Shown here: piece after piece, positions 16,378 to 25,190 of the stretch | Layout of the letters: each line of letters opens with the position of its first letter | Position numbering within the stretch: the stretch's first letter is position 1 | Made by a program: the position numbers and the translations under genes | From: Candidatus Poribacteria bacterium | GTDB taxonomy: Bacteria; Poribacteria; WGA-4E; GCA-2687025 | Reading direction: 5' to 3' | Length of the DNA stretch: 54,382 nucleotides | NCBI GenBank assembly: GCA_018644665.1 | Contig: JABGQA010000163.1 | Span: 1-54,382 of the forward strand | The notes under the pieces: model-generated | What the model was told of the DNA's origin: nothing | Databases searched by the model: none | What the model saw: the letters and a program-made list of their open reading frames with translations, nothing else

Positions 16378-17022
16378 ATGGAGATGCACGAGAAACAGAG
16401 GAAGATCCTCAACCGCCTCGCGGAGGCCGCCGCGCGGGGCGTCAGCCCGCCCACCATCCTCGAATTCGTGGAGTTCCTGGGCGTCAAATCGCCCGCCGTG
16501 GTGCAGTACCACCTGCGGAAACTCCAGGAAGCCCAGCTCATCCAGAAGACGCCCGGCAAGAGCCGCAGCGTCCAGCTCACGAACCTCGGTAAAGGCGAAG
16601 TCACCGATCGCTCCATCCCCGTCCTCGGCGACATCGCTGCGGGCATGCCCATCCTCGCGCAAGAGAGCAAGCAACCCAACGACCTCGTCCGCGACCTAAC
16701 GGGACGCGGCGACTTCGCCGTGCGCGTCAAAGGCGACTCCATGAAAGACGCCGACATCCTCGACGGCGATTACGCCATCCTCCGCACCCAGAAGACCGCG
16801 GATCAGGGCGAGATCGTCGCCGTTCTCATACGCGATTTCGACACCGAGGCCACGCTCAAGGGCTACTACCCGGAAAGCGACGGAGCACGGTTCGTCGCCG
16901 CCAACGACGAGTACGACGACATCGTCCTCGAACACGGCGCCGACGACTGGGAAATCCTCGGCAAGCTCGTAGGCAAGGTGCGCTACGACGACGGGTACAT
17001 GCCCGAGGGAAACGGCGCCTGA
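16378..17022 (+). CDS. lexA: LexA SOS repressor
   Basis: This 214-residue transcriptional repressor undergoes RecA-stimulated self-cleavage. Residues 1-70 form the winged-helix DNA-binding domain (KQRKILNRL, SPAVVQYHLRKLQ). The Ala-Gly cleavage site is A88-G89 in GDIAAGMP. The S24-peptidase half carries the catalytic serine S121 in KGDSMKDADI and lysine K161 in EATLKGYY. All elements for autoproteolysis are therefore present. The ATG at 16378 is chosen because GGAGG (16366-16370) is seven bases upstream; the longer frame starting at 16312 overlaps the promoter. It heads a cassette with imuB (29-base gap) and dnaE2. This implies that it controls this DNA-damage-inducible mutagenesis operon and its own synthesis. 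Confidence 0.95.
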   Translation: MEMHEKQRKILNRLAEAAARGVSPPTILEFVEFLGVKSPAVVQYHLRKLQEAQLIQKTPGKSRSVQLTNLGKGEVTDRSIPVLGDIAAGMPILAQESKQPNDLVRDLTGRGDFAVRVKGDSMKDADILDGDYAILRTQKTADQGEIVAVLIRDFDTEATLKGYYPESDGARFVAANDEYDDIVLEHGADDWEILGKLVGKVRYDDGYMPEGNGA

Positions 17023-17051
17023 GGCCATCGAAAAGGTAAGAGAGACCGAGC

Positions 17052-18269
17052 GTGCGGAAAATCCTCACCATCCACGTTCCGGGAATGTACGTCCTCGCCG
17101 CGCGTGAGCAGGACTATGAACCCGACGTGCCCCTGATCGTCACCCGGAACGACGCCGTCCTCGACGCATCGCCCGACGTGCTCGATCGGGGCGTCGAGGT
17201 CGGCATGCCCATGCGCAGAGCCCGACGTATCGCTGCCGGCGCGATCGTCGCGGACGAGCCGTCCACCGTCGTCGCGCTCCACGAACGCGTGTGGAACATC
17301 CTCGCCGCGGTCACGCCACTGCTCGAAGTCCTCGACTACCACGAGGCGGTCGCCGATCTCACCGGCTGCTTCCGTGGGATGTCCCTCGTCGAGTGCGCCG
17401 AGACGGTTCGCACGGAGATTCGTGAGACTACCGGACTCGAAGCGCGTATCGGAGGCGGCTCGACCTTCACCTCCTCGTGGATTGCGTCGCTTGGCGGGGG
17501 CCAGGGGGAGAGCAACGGATTCGTGCCGCGGTGGAAGTCCGAAGAGACGAGACTCATCGCGCAGGCGCCGTTGACACACTGCCCGTTCGTCCCGAGCGAC
17601 GCGGGGGAACGCTTGATGCGCCTGGGTCTGAGACTCGTGCGCGACCTGGATCCGTTCTCGGAACACGAATTGTCCAAGCTCGTCGGAAAGGGTCTGAGTT
17701 GGCCGCTGAAGGCGTTCGCCGCCGGTCGGGAGATACGTCCGATCCAGTCGAACTACCCGCCGAAGACGGTCGAGGCGTCCGAGCGGTTCATGCCGCCTAC
17801 GGACATGGAACCACGGGTGATGGCCGTCTTCCATCGCCTCATTCAGGAAGGGAATGAACGGTTGTCCTTCGGGCAGGAAAAGGCGGTCGAACTGTCGGTC
17901 GCCATGGAGTTCGAGGGCGGTGAGACGCGCCACGCGAAGACGCGATTCGCACGGCGCGACGTGACGGCGCCAATGCGCGCAAGTCGATTCGAACGGCTTC
18001 TACGAGAAGTGTGGGAAGGACAGGAGGTGGCGGAGTTGTCTCTCATCTTCGGCGCGATTCAGCCCTACGAGGCCGAGCAGACGTCGATATGGGAGGACAT
18101 CCGACGGCGAGCGCGCCGCGCCACCGCCGAGTTGATGGAGATGGCAAGCGCACGATTCGGAAACCGATGTCTCGTGCGGGCGGAGTCGACGCAGCCGACG
18201 TCGCGATTCGCCGCCTTGTCGCTCATGGACTCGGGGATCTGTCCGCTGGGATCGGGCTGGTTCTGCTAG
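17052..18269 (+). CDS. imuB: ImuB-like, catalytically degenerate Y-family polymerase
   Basis: The 405-residue protein resembles Y-family (DinB/UmuC) polymerases in the palm and fingers (GVEVGMPMRRARRI, ADLTGCFRGMSL, GGSTFTSSWIAS). The metal-binding carboxylates are missing: the first-strand Asp is His (TIHVPGMYV, H8), and the SxDE motif reads DYHEAVADL, with His97 in place of Asp and Glu98 kept. Loss of these residues defines ImuB, which scaffolds DnaE2 translesion synthesis through the beta clamp rather than polymerising. The start is a GTG 29 bases after lexA, with only a weak purine-rich AGGTAAGAGAG ahead, so it is probably cotranscribed and coupled. At about 400 residues it is shorter than many ImuB proteins. 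No imuA/recA-like gene is present between lexA and dnaE2. Confidence 0.82.
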   Translation: MRKILTIHVPGMYVLAAREQDYEPDVPLIVTRNDAVLDASPDVLDRGVEVGMPMRRARRIAAGAIVADEPSTVVALHERVWNILAAVTPLLEVLDYHEAVADLTGCFRGMSLVECAETVRTEIRETTGLEARIGGGSTFTSSWIASLGGGQGESNGFVPRWKSEETRLIAQAPLTHCPFVPSDAGERLMRLGLRLVRDLDPFSEHELSKLVGKGLSWPLKAFAAGREIRPIQSNYPPKTVEASERFMPPTDMEPRVMAVFHRLIQEGNERLSFGQEKAVELSVAMEFEGGETRHAKTRFARRDVTAPMRASRFERLLREVWEGQEVAELSLIFGAIQPYEAEQTSIWEDIRRRARRATAELMEMASARFGNRCLVRAESTQPTSRFAALSLMDSGICPLGSGWFC

Positions 18270-18341
18270 TGGTCCACCACGGTGATCGTGTTGGGACATG
18301 CCAACAGATACAGCGTGGCGGGCCATTGGCGTAAGTCGTCC

Positions 18342-18421
18342 GAGATAGGGGACGCCGGAACCTATCTCCGTCTTCCCCTGCGAGGGAAGACGCTCACGGG
18401 TCGGACACGCAGACGTGAGCG
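18342..18421 (+). promoter_or_regulatory. Three consecutive stem-loops in the imuB-dnaE2 spacer
   Basis: Three perfect inverted repeats lie end to end in the 213-base spacer. GAGATAGG (18342-18349) pairs with CCTATCTC (18361-18368). CGTCTTCCC (18369-18377) pairs with GGGAAGACG (18384-18392) around a six-base loop. CGCTCACG (18391-18398) pairs with CGTGAGCG (18414-18421); the second and third stems share two bases. No T tract follows any stem. They could form an attenuator, an RNA processing or stability element, or operator sites controlling dnaE2 separately. Confidence 0.55.
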
Positions 18422-18482
18422 GGAACGCAGTACTAGCCGTCTGACATAACTATTCACGTGCAACGTCGGGTGTCGAGTTCCA

Positions 18483-21400
18483 ATGCCATTCGCTCACCTG
18501 CACGTCCATAGCGCGTTCAGTTTTCTGGACGGCGCCTCCGATGTTCGTGTGCTCGCGCAACGGTGCGCCGATCTCGGCATGCCCGCGTTGGCGCTCACGG
18601 ATCACCACACCGTCGCGGGAGTGATCCGATTCCGCCACGCGTGCGAGAAAGTGGGCGTGCGCCCCATTGTCGGCGCGGAAATCGCTCTCGACGACGCGTC
18701 CCATCTGACCCTCCTCGCCCGGAACGTCCTCGGCTACGAGAACCTGTGCCGACTCCTCACGAAGGCGCATCTACGACACGAACGCGGGTCGCCGCAGGTG
18801 TGTTGGGAGTGGGTCGAGCAGCACGCGGAAGGGCTCCTGGTCCTTACCGGGTGCGCGCGCGGGGCCGTTCCGCACGCGGTGGTCCGCAACGATATGGACG
18901 GCGCGCGACGGACCCTCGACCGACTCGTCACGACATTCGGGCGTGAAGCATGCTTCGTCGAGATACAGAGGCTCGGATGGCCCGGCGATCGCATTCTCAA
19001 CACGACACTGTGCGATCTCGCCGAGGGCGCAGGCGTGCGCGTCGTCGGGACGAACAACGTCCACGCGGCGACCCGCGAAGACTTCTACCTGCGCGACATC
19101 ATGACCTGCATTCGCACGGGAAGCCGCATCGACGAACCCCACGCGGAGCGGCGCATCAACGCCGAAGAGTATCTCAAGTCGCCGGACGTCATGCGACGCA
19201 TTTTCAAGGACTTCCCCGAGGCGATCGCGAATACGCTCCGCGTCGTCGAGATGTGCGAGCCGTTCGTCATAGGCGGGCGCGAGTTCCTCCCCGACTACCC
19301 CATGCATCCCGGCGAGGACGCCGGCAAGGCACTCACGCAGAAGACGCTTTCGGCGACGATCCGCCGCTATGGCGAGATCCCCGGCGACCTGCTGCCGCAG
19401 ATAAGCCACGAGCTGGGCATGATCATGCGGTCGGGGTATGCGGGGTACTTCCTCATCGTCGAGGACGTCGTGAGATTCGCGCGTGAGAAGGGCATGCGCT
19501 ACGCGGGACGTGGCTCCGCGGGCGGCTCCGTGGTCGTGCGTCTCCTGGAAATCTCACGCATCGACCCGCGTCGAAAGCTGATGTTCTCGCGCTTCATGAA
19601 CACCGATCGGATGCACGACCCCGACATCGACCTGGATTTCACGCGCGAGGACCGGGACAAGGTGACGCAGTACGTCACGGACGCGTACGGCGAGGACTAC
19701 GTCGCGACGGTGTGCACCTTCCAGCGATATAAGGCGCGTGGCGCGTTCCGGGAGGTGGGGAAGACGCTTGGATTTCGCGAAGACGAGTTGGGCGTCATCG
19801 CGAAGCGCATCCCGTTCCACTCGCATGCGGGGGAGATCGAGAAGTACCTCGACACGGTGCCGGAGTTGCGCGCGCTGAACGTGACCAAGGAGCGTCTCAC
19901 GCATCTGTTCCACTTCTGCCGCGAGATCGCCGGGCAGCCACGGCATATCGGGACGCACTGCGGCGGCGTGGTCATCAGCGGGAAGCCGATCTACGGGATC
20001 GCGCACCTGCAAGAGGCGGCGAAAGGGGTGAACATCATCCCGTTCGACAAGCGCGACCTCGAGAACGTCGAGATCCCCAAGCTGGATCTGCTCTGCCTGC
20101 CGATGTTTGGAGCCGTGCGGGACACGGAGGCGCACATGCAGCGCCAGGCGCTCACGGCTGATGGCCTTGGCGACGACGACGAACTGTTCGAGTACGACGC
20201 GATCCCCACCGACGACCCGGAGACGTTCGAGCTCATCAACACGGGCGAGACGGCGGGGGCGTTCAACATCCAGTCGCCGGCGCAACGGGTGTTGCAGGCG
20301 GAACTGAACGCTCAGAGCCTGGACGACATCATCGTCGCGGTGGCGCTGGTGCGGCCGGGTCCGATGAAGGACGACGGCAAGCGGCGCTTCCTCGACGGTC
20401 GGGAGGACCCGAAGTCGATCGTGTATCCCCATCCGCTCACGGAGTCGATCCTGCGCGGGACCAACGGGGTGCTCGTGTTTCAGGAGCAGGTGAACGAGAT
20501 CGGACAGGCGGTCGCGGGGCTTTCGGCGGCCGCGTCCGACAAGCTGCGACGCGTCATCGGTGACCGCCCGACGGACGAGGAGTTGGCGGAGTGGCGCGAC
20601 CGCTTCAGGAGCGGAGCGGCGATCAAGGGCGTCTCACGCGGCGACGCGGATCGGGTATTCGACTTCATCGGGAACTACACGGGATACGGCTTCGCGGAGG
20701 CGCACGCGGTGTCGTTCGGAGACACGGCGTATCGGACGGCGTACCTGCTCCAGCATCATCCGGCGCCGTTCTACGCGGCCATGTTGAACCATCAACCGAT
20801 GGGCTATTTCCCGACGTTCGTGCTCATGCAGGAAGCGAAGCGGCGGGGCATCGACGTGCTCCCGCTGGACGTGGAGTACAGCCGCGACAATTTCACGGCG
20901 GCGGAGAACACGATCCGCACGGGATGGCGCGCGGTGCATGGGCTGTCCACGCGGACGCGGGAGCGCATGGAGACGGAGCGTTACCTCGACCCGTTCGTGA
21001 GTCTCACGGATTTCGCGACGCGCGTGGAGCCCCGTCGAAACGAGTTAGAGATGCTCGCATACGCCGGCGCGTTCGACCGGTTGTATCCGAATCGGCGGGC
21101 GCTGTTGTGGGCGTTGGCGGAGAATCGGTTCGGGGCGGACCTGGGGGAGAATCCGCTGGGGTTGGAAATGCCGTCGTTCTCCCTGCCCGACGTCGAGGAC
21201 TATACGGAACTCGAGAAGTGCAGCCTGGAGTGGAAGTCCGTCGGGTTCTGCGCGAAATACCACCCGATGGAGTTCTATCGACCGCATGGAACCATGACGT
21301 GCGCGGAAGCGAAGTCGCTCACGGAACCGCGACGTATCCGCGCTTCGGGCGTCACGGTGAACATCCACAAGCCGCCCACGCGCTCCGGCAAGACGGTCGT

Positions 21401-21575
21401 GTTCCTGAATCTCAGCGATGAGACGGGGATCATGGACGCCGTGCTGTTCGAGGACATCTACAAACGCGACGGCGCGGAGCTGTTCAAGGGTGGCATCGTC
21501 GAGATCGAAGGGTGGATGGAACTGGAGAGGGGGAAGAACCTTATCGCAGCTTCCGTGAAGGCGATTCAGCGATGA
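18483..21575 (+). CDS. dnaE2: Error-prone DNA polymerase III alpha subunit DnaE2
   Basis: The 1,030-residue C-family polymerase is the catalytic component of the ImuB-DnaE2 mutasome that performs mutagenic translesion synthesis after SOS induction. An N-terminal PHP domain begins at once (HLHVHSAFSFLDGAS). The polymerase core has the GRGSAGGSVV motif and the PDIDLDF metal-binding carboxylates near residues 378-385. The helix-hairpin-helix region lies around 820-900 and an OB-fold around 940-1025 (RIRASGVTVN, FLNLSDETGIMDAVLF). The length and the short N-terminus fit DnaE2 rather than replicative DnaE1. The ATG at 18483 gives the exact family N-terminus, although the ribosome site is weak. Three stem-loops precede it, so expression may be partly uncoupled from lexA-imuB. 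It ends 12 bases from the stop of the convergent RelA/SpoT-domain gene. Confidence 0.93.
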   Translation: MPFAHLHVHSAFSFLDGASDVRVLAQRCADLGMPALALTDHHTVAGVIRFRHACEKVGVRPIVGAEIALDDASHLTLLARNVLGYENLCRLLTKAHLRHERGSPQVCWEWVEQHAEGLLVLTGCARGAVPHAVVRNDMDGARRTLDRLVTTFGREACFVEIQRLGWPGDRILNTTLCDLAEGAGVRVVGTNNVHAATREDFYLRDIMTCIRTGSRIDEPHAERRINAEEYLKSPDVMRRIFKDFPEAIANTLRVVEMCEPFVIGGREFLPDYPMHPGEDAGKALTQKTLSATIRRYGEIPGDLLPQISHELGMIMRSGYAGYFLIVEDVVRFAREKGMRYAGRGSAGGSVVVRLLEISRIDPRRKLMFSRFMNTDRMHDPDIDLDFTREDRDKVTQYVTDAYGEDYVATVCTFQRYKARGAFREVGKTLGFREDELGVIAKRIPFHSHAGEIEKYLDTVPELRALNVTKERLTHLFHFCREIAGQPRHIGTHCGGVVISGKPIYGIAHLQEAAKGVNIIPFDKRDLENVEIPKLDLLCLPMFGAVRDTEAHMQRQALTADGLGDDDELFEYDAIPTDDPETFELINTGETAGAFNIQSPAQRVLQAELNAQSLDDIIVAVALVRPGPMKDDGKRRFLDGREDPKSIVYPHPLTESILRGTNGVLVFQEQVNEIGQAVAGLSAAASDKLRRVIGDRPTDEELAEWRDRFRSGAAIKGVSRGDADRVFDFIGNYTGYGFAEAHAVSFGDTAYRTAYLLQHHPAPFYAAMLNHQPMGYFPTFVLMQEAKRRGIDVLPLDVEYSRDNFTAAENTIRTGWRAVHGLSTRTRERMETERYLDPFVSLTDFATRVEPRRNELEMLAYAGAFDRLYPNRRALLWALAENRFGADLGENPLGLEMPSFSLPDVEDYTELEKCSLEWKSVGFCAKYHPMEFYRPHGTMTCAEAKSLTEPRRIRASGVTVNIHKPPTRSGKTVVFLNLSDETGIMDAVLFEDIYKRDGAELFKGGIVEIEGWMELERGKNLIAASVKAIQR

Positions 21576-21587
21576 CACCGAGATCGC

Positions 21588-24551
21588 CTACTCGTCTTCC
21601 TGCGAGCCGAACTCTCGCCTTCGGTGCTCAACCTCGCGGGTCGCTCGCCGACGATCGCCCAACGCTATCCGCTGGAGGTAGCCGCGGTAGTCGTCTAGGA
21701 ACGCCTTGACGGCTGGATTGTCATCGTCCGGCCATTCCTCGATCTCGGCTGCCTTGCGTTCGTGCGCCTCTGCCATCCCGTACTCACCAGCCACCACCCC
21801 GGTGTTCGATAGCACTGACTGCAGTCGACTCCTGATACGGTCGTAGTCTGGCCCACCCGCGTAGGTCACGATAACCGCCTTGCACGTAGTCCACAGGCTT
21901 TCCGCGCCGTCGTACTTATCGAGAGCGGCGAACAGCGTCATCAGACTTCCGGCGTCGTTGGGCCGGATCGACGCAATAAGGTGCTGCTCGATGGGCTCGC
22001 CGTACACAGGCCATGCCGCGTGCAGGAGGTCTGCGGCCCCCAGCCAATACCGCCACCTGGATTCCTCCCCCTCCGCGTCCGCCCACTCCAAAACGGCAGA
22101 TACGACCACCGCAGCGTGTTCCGCCAGTGTCACGCCGAGCTCGTAGAAGCTCCACGGCACCGCACCGTAACGTCGGCGCTGCCCTCGTTCCGCCTCCGTT
22201 ACGTCGGCCTCCTTCGCGACGCGATCTCGGAAAAGCTCTACTACTCTCTCCGGGTGCACCTCGGCGATCGGTTTGAGGAAAGCTTCGGCCTCCAGTCCTA
22301 TGACCCCAAGCGGCAGGAGCGCTTCCAGCACCGTTTCTGGCGCATCCGCCGCCAGCGCGCTGGCGACGCCTTCCACATGTGCGAGGGTAGCGACCCACGC
22401 CGTGTGTTCCAGACCGGAGAGTTCCCTTACCACGCCAACGAGACGAGGGCGTGCGTCCGCATCGTCACCAAGACAGGAGGCGAGCGAGTGTGCCAGAGCC
22501 GTCAGCGCCTCCCCATCGCCCTCGGTCCTCGCTCTCGCAAGGACCCGGTCGGCGAGGTCCGTGTCCAGTTGCCCGGCAGAGGCGCAAACGGCAGCGCACG
22601 TGGCCAGATGCTTGCCGTCGTCCACCCACCCAGTCAGCAGGTCGCATAGACCGTCCCGGGCAAAGCTCTCCTGGAGCCCGGTGATGATGGCGTAGTGCAT
22701 GGGCTCCAGCTCCAGTTCATGCTCCTGAAGCAAGGCAAGCGCGAAGTCCGGTCTGTCACGACCGAGCGAGTGTAGGAACTTCCCCATCTGTTGTAGGTAA
22801 GCCCCCGGCTCCACCTCATAGGACGCCATCATCGACACGATGCGCCCGCGCCACTGCTCCGACGTCTCCTCCCCGACGAGCTCGACGTAATCGTCGGCGC
22901 TGGCATCCCTCTCCTCTCGCTCTTGCACATGGTCCACACCTGGGTTGAGCCTGCCCCAGTATCCCACGAGCGTGCGGAATATCTGGTATTCCTCGTTCTC
23001 GGCGAGCCCCCGGTCAATCTGATCCAAGGCTGGCAGATCCTGGTCGCCGTAGCGCACTCTCAGCCAGTGCAGCTTCTCCTCTACGGCCAGCAGCACATGG
23101 CCGTCTGTGTCCGATCGCTGAGTCAGCGCGGCATAGAACGCCGTTATCTCCCGCGCGGTCTCCGCAAGCACTTGGTCTAGCTCGTCCGAACCCGCCCAGT
23201 GGGAAGCGCGGGTACCTTCCGACAGCGCCTGCAGAACCTTCAGCCTGGCGGGAAGGTCCCCGACGACTTCATACGCCCGGCAGAGGGCCCGCACGCTCCG
23301 TGCCCTCACGCCGGAGAGTTGGTCGGTCCCGAGCAACGACCCCGATCTGATGGAGAAGTGATCGGCGTCTATCATCGCGGCGCCCTCAAAGGAGGGACTC
23401 AGCATCGCCGTGGTCGCCACGACGAGAGAATCGAAGCCGCTCACGACCTCGGCTTCAGTCCAGCCTTCCATCACCTCGCACAGTCGTATCTGTACCGCGT
23501 AGCGCACCCTCTCCAGCACGTCAAGGTTGTACTCGGACAGCCGACGAATCCCTCCCACGGCCCTCTCCTGCACGGTCGGATCATCTTCCCGTGCCAGATC
23601 GGTAAGGAGCGCAAATGCCTCGTCAGGGTAGTGATAGCGCAGGGCGTCTACCAGACGCACGCACGTCTGCGCCACGTCGCCGAAACCGAAGCCATGGAAC
23701 GCACCTATCGAGAGCTGCAAGGGCACGCGACCCAACTCCCGAGAGCGGGCCAGAGCATCCCGCACGAGCGTCATAATGTCGACATCGGTGGGGGTCCTGT
23801 CGCCGAACCTTCCGACGTATTGCGCCAGTGACTCCAACTGACGGTATAGCTCATTGTTCGAGGGAGCCTGGCTCACATCATCGAGAAACTGTGGGCCGAA
23901 TGCCGTTTGACCTTCGCGCAGCCTTTGGAACGAATAATGGATGAAATCAAGGTCACGGGTCGCAGGCCGAATATGCTTGCGCATGACAGCAGCGAACTGC
24001 TGCCGGATATCTTCAAACGCGTCGCGGTCGAACGTGTCTACACCCTCGGGTGGCTTGTAGACGGTGTCGTGGGTCATCTCCGACCACGCATGGTACAGGA
24101 CGGTCGAGAGTTGGATTTCGCACTGCAGCCCGTCGAACCGTCGGTACTCCAGCAGGTCCCTTCGGGTGTCGCCGAGTGACACCGTCAGGTGGATGGCGTT
24201 GTAGTCCTCATCGCTCTCGTGGGTCACGTGGTCCTGGACTTCGAACTCCTGATACACGTGTGACACAAAGTCGTCTATGTGGCTCTCAACGTAGAACAGA
24301 ACCCGGCAGCCAGCGCAGTCCTTCGTAGGATACGTAGCGCCCTCGTCAAGCTTCCTCCGCAGGGATTCGGGCGACTTCGCGCGAGATGAGGCGTGGTACC
24401 CCACGAAGTCATGGGTCTGGAGCATGGCCTCGAGGGTGGCCTCGACTGCCCGGGCGAAGTCGGCGTACCTGTCTCGGTCGACCCGGTAGGCCTCCATGGC
24501 ATCGTCTACCTGCGCGTCGCTGGTTTCCACCGGTTCGCCTACGTCCGTCAT
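21588..24551 (-). CDS. Large RelA/SpoT nucleotidyltransferase-domain protein with helical-repeat C-terminus
   Basis: This is a 987-residue cytoplasmic protein. Residues about 45-170 form a RelA/SpoT synthetase domain: RAKSPESLRRKL (R57, K59), KDCAGCRVLFY (D78), DYNAIH (Y117, H121), CEIQLST (E145, Q147) and HAWSEMTHDTVYK. The residues that bind nucleotide and metal in (p)ppGpp synthetases are therefore retained. There is no HD hydrolase domain, TGS or ACT. The remaining 800 or so residues are predicted, by composition, to be alpha-helical HEAT/ARM-like repeats with no enzyme motif. The ATG at 24551 follows GAGGG by six bases; an upstream frame to 24614 is possible. Known small synthetases are about 200-250 residues, and toxic ones act in toxin-antitoxin or phage-defence modules, so a sensor-fused alarmone synthetase or tRNA/nucleotide-modifying toxin is plausible. 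No antitoxin gene is adjacent. Confidence 0.8.
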   Translation of the reverse strand: MTDVGEPVETSDAQVDDAMEAYRVDRDRYADFARAVEATLEAMLQTHDFVGYHASSRAKSPESLRRKLDEGATYPTKDCAGCRVLFYVESHIDDFVSHVYQEFEVQDHVTHESDEDYNAIHLTVSLGDTRRDLLEYRRFDGLQCEIQLSTVLYHAWSEMTHDTVYKPPEGVDTFDRDAFEDIRQQFAAVMRKHIRPATRDLDFIHYSFQRLREGQTAFGPQFLDDVSQAPSNNELYRQLESLAQYVGRFGDRTPTDVDIMTLVRDALARSRELGRVPLQLSIGAFHGFGFGDVAQTCVRLVDALRYHYPDEAFALLTDLAREDDPTVQERAVGGIRRLSEYNLDVLERVRYAVQIRLCEVMEGWTEAEVVSGFDSLVVATTAMLSPSFEGAAMIDADHFSIRSGSLLGTDQLSGVRARSVRALCRAYEVVGDLPARLKVLQALSEGTRASHWAGSDELDQVLAETAREITAFYAALTQRSDTDGHVLLAVEEKLHWLRVRYGDQDLPALDQIDRGLAENEEYQIFRTLVGYWGRLNPGVDHVQEREERDASADDYVELVGEETSEQWRGRIVSMMASYEVEPGAYLQQMGKFLHSLGRDRPDFALALLQEHELELEPMHYAIITGLQESFARDGLCDLLTGWVDDGKHLATCAAVCASAGQLDTDLADRVLARARTEGDGEALTALAHSLASCLGDDADARPRLVGVVRELSGLEHTAWVATLAHVEGVASALAADAPETVLEALLPLGVIGLEAEAFLKPIAEVHPERVVELFRDRVAKEADVTEAERGQRRRYGAVPWSFYELGVTLAEHAAVVVSAVLEWADAEGEESRWRYWLGAADLLHAAWPVYGEPIEQHLIASIRPNDAGSLMTLFAALDKYDGAESLWTTCKAVIVTYAGGPDYDRIRSRLQSVLSNTGVVAGEYGMAEAHERKAAEIEEWPDDDNPAVKAFLDDYRGYLQRIALGDRRRATREVEHRRREFGSQEDE

Positions 24552-25190
24552 GACTTCCCTCATGCAACGTGTGCCTGGACCCCGGCACACCCACGGCGCG
24601 GCGGGAAGGCCCAAAAGGCGTCTAGTGTTTCTATATTCTCAATCATAGCCCGCGCACCGACGGAAGGCCGCGGACGGGGATGGGACTGACTGTGAGAGGC
24701 GGGAATCCACGTGTCGGGCAGGCCGCGGCGCCACGCGAGGCGACGCCCTGGACCCGGCCGTGTCCGAAGAACCTGCCACGCCCGCCAGCGTCAGCAATCG
24801 TCACATGCGGCATGTCAACTTCCGATACGTCTCGTCAGCCCGCGCCACCGGCGACTCCTCCCGCGCCACGACATCCTGGCGTGTCAGGTTTCGGTCCGCG
24901 GCCAAGAGTCGACTCGTGGCGCTCTCGGGCGATAATCCCGCTCCGTAGCAGCCGTCGTTCGCGTCGCACACTCCTGGCACGAACGTTGATGTGGGTAGAG
25001 CGTGCCGGAGGGCATGCGCGTAGCTTCCGTGTCAGCCGACGTCGATCGATCGTGGCGATGTCGGCGCGACGCGGGCGAGCCGTCAGTTGTCGCTGCGTAC
25101 TAGCGTGTGGCGCCCGAGAGGTGAGCGGCCGCAGCACTGGACTGCGTGGGCCGGACCCCCGTCACAGAGAGAGGGCCGCCCAAGTTGAGA
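24552..25190. other. Long divergent intergenic region
   Basis: This 640-base region separates the RelA/SpoT-domain gene (minus) and a radical SAM gene (plus). An AT-rich patch at about 24623-24660 is the best place for the minus-strand promoter, though no well-spaced -35/-10 pair is evident. The open frames here translate to Arg/Pro/Ser-rich peptides without family resemblance, so I call no gene. A small RNA or antitoxin RNA cannot be excluded. Confidence 0.45.
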
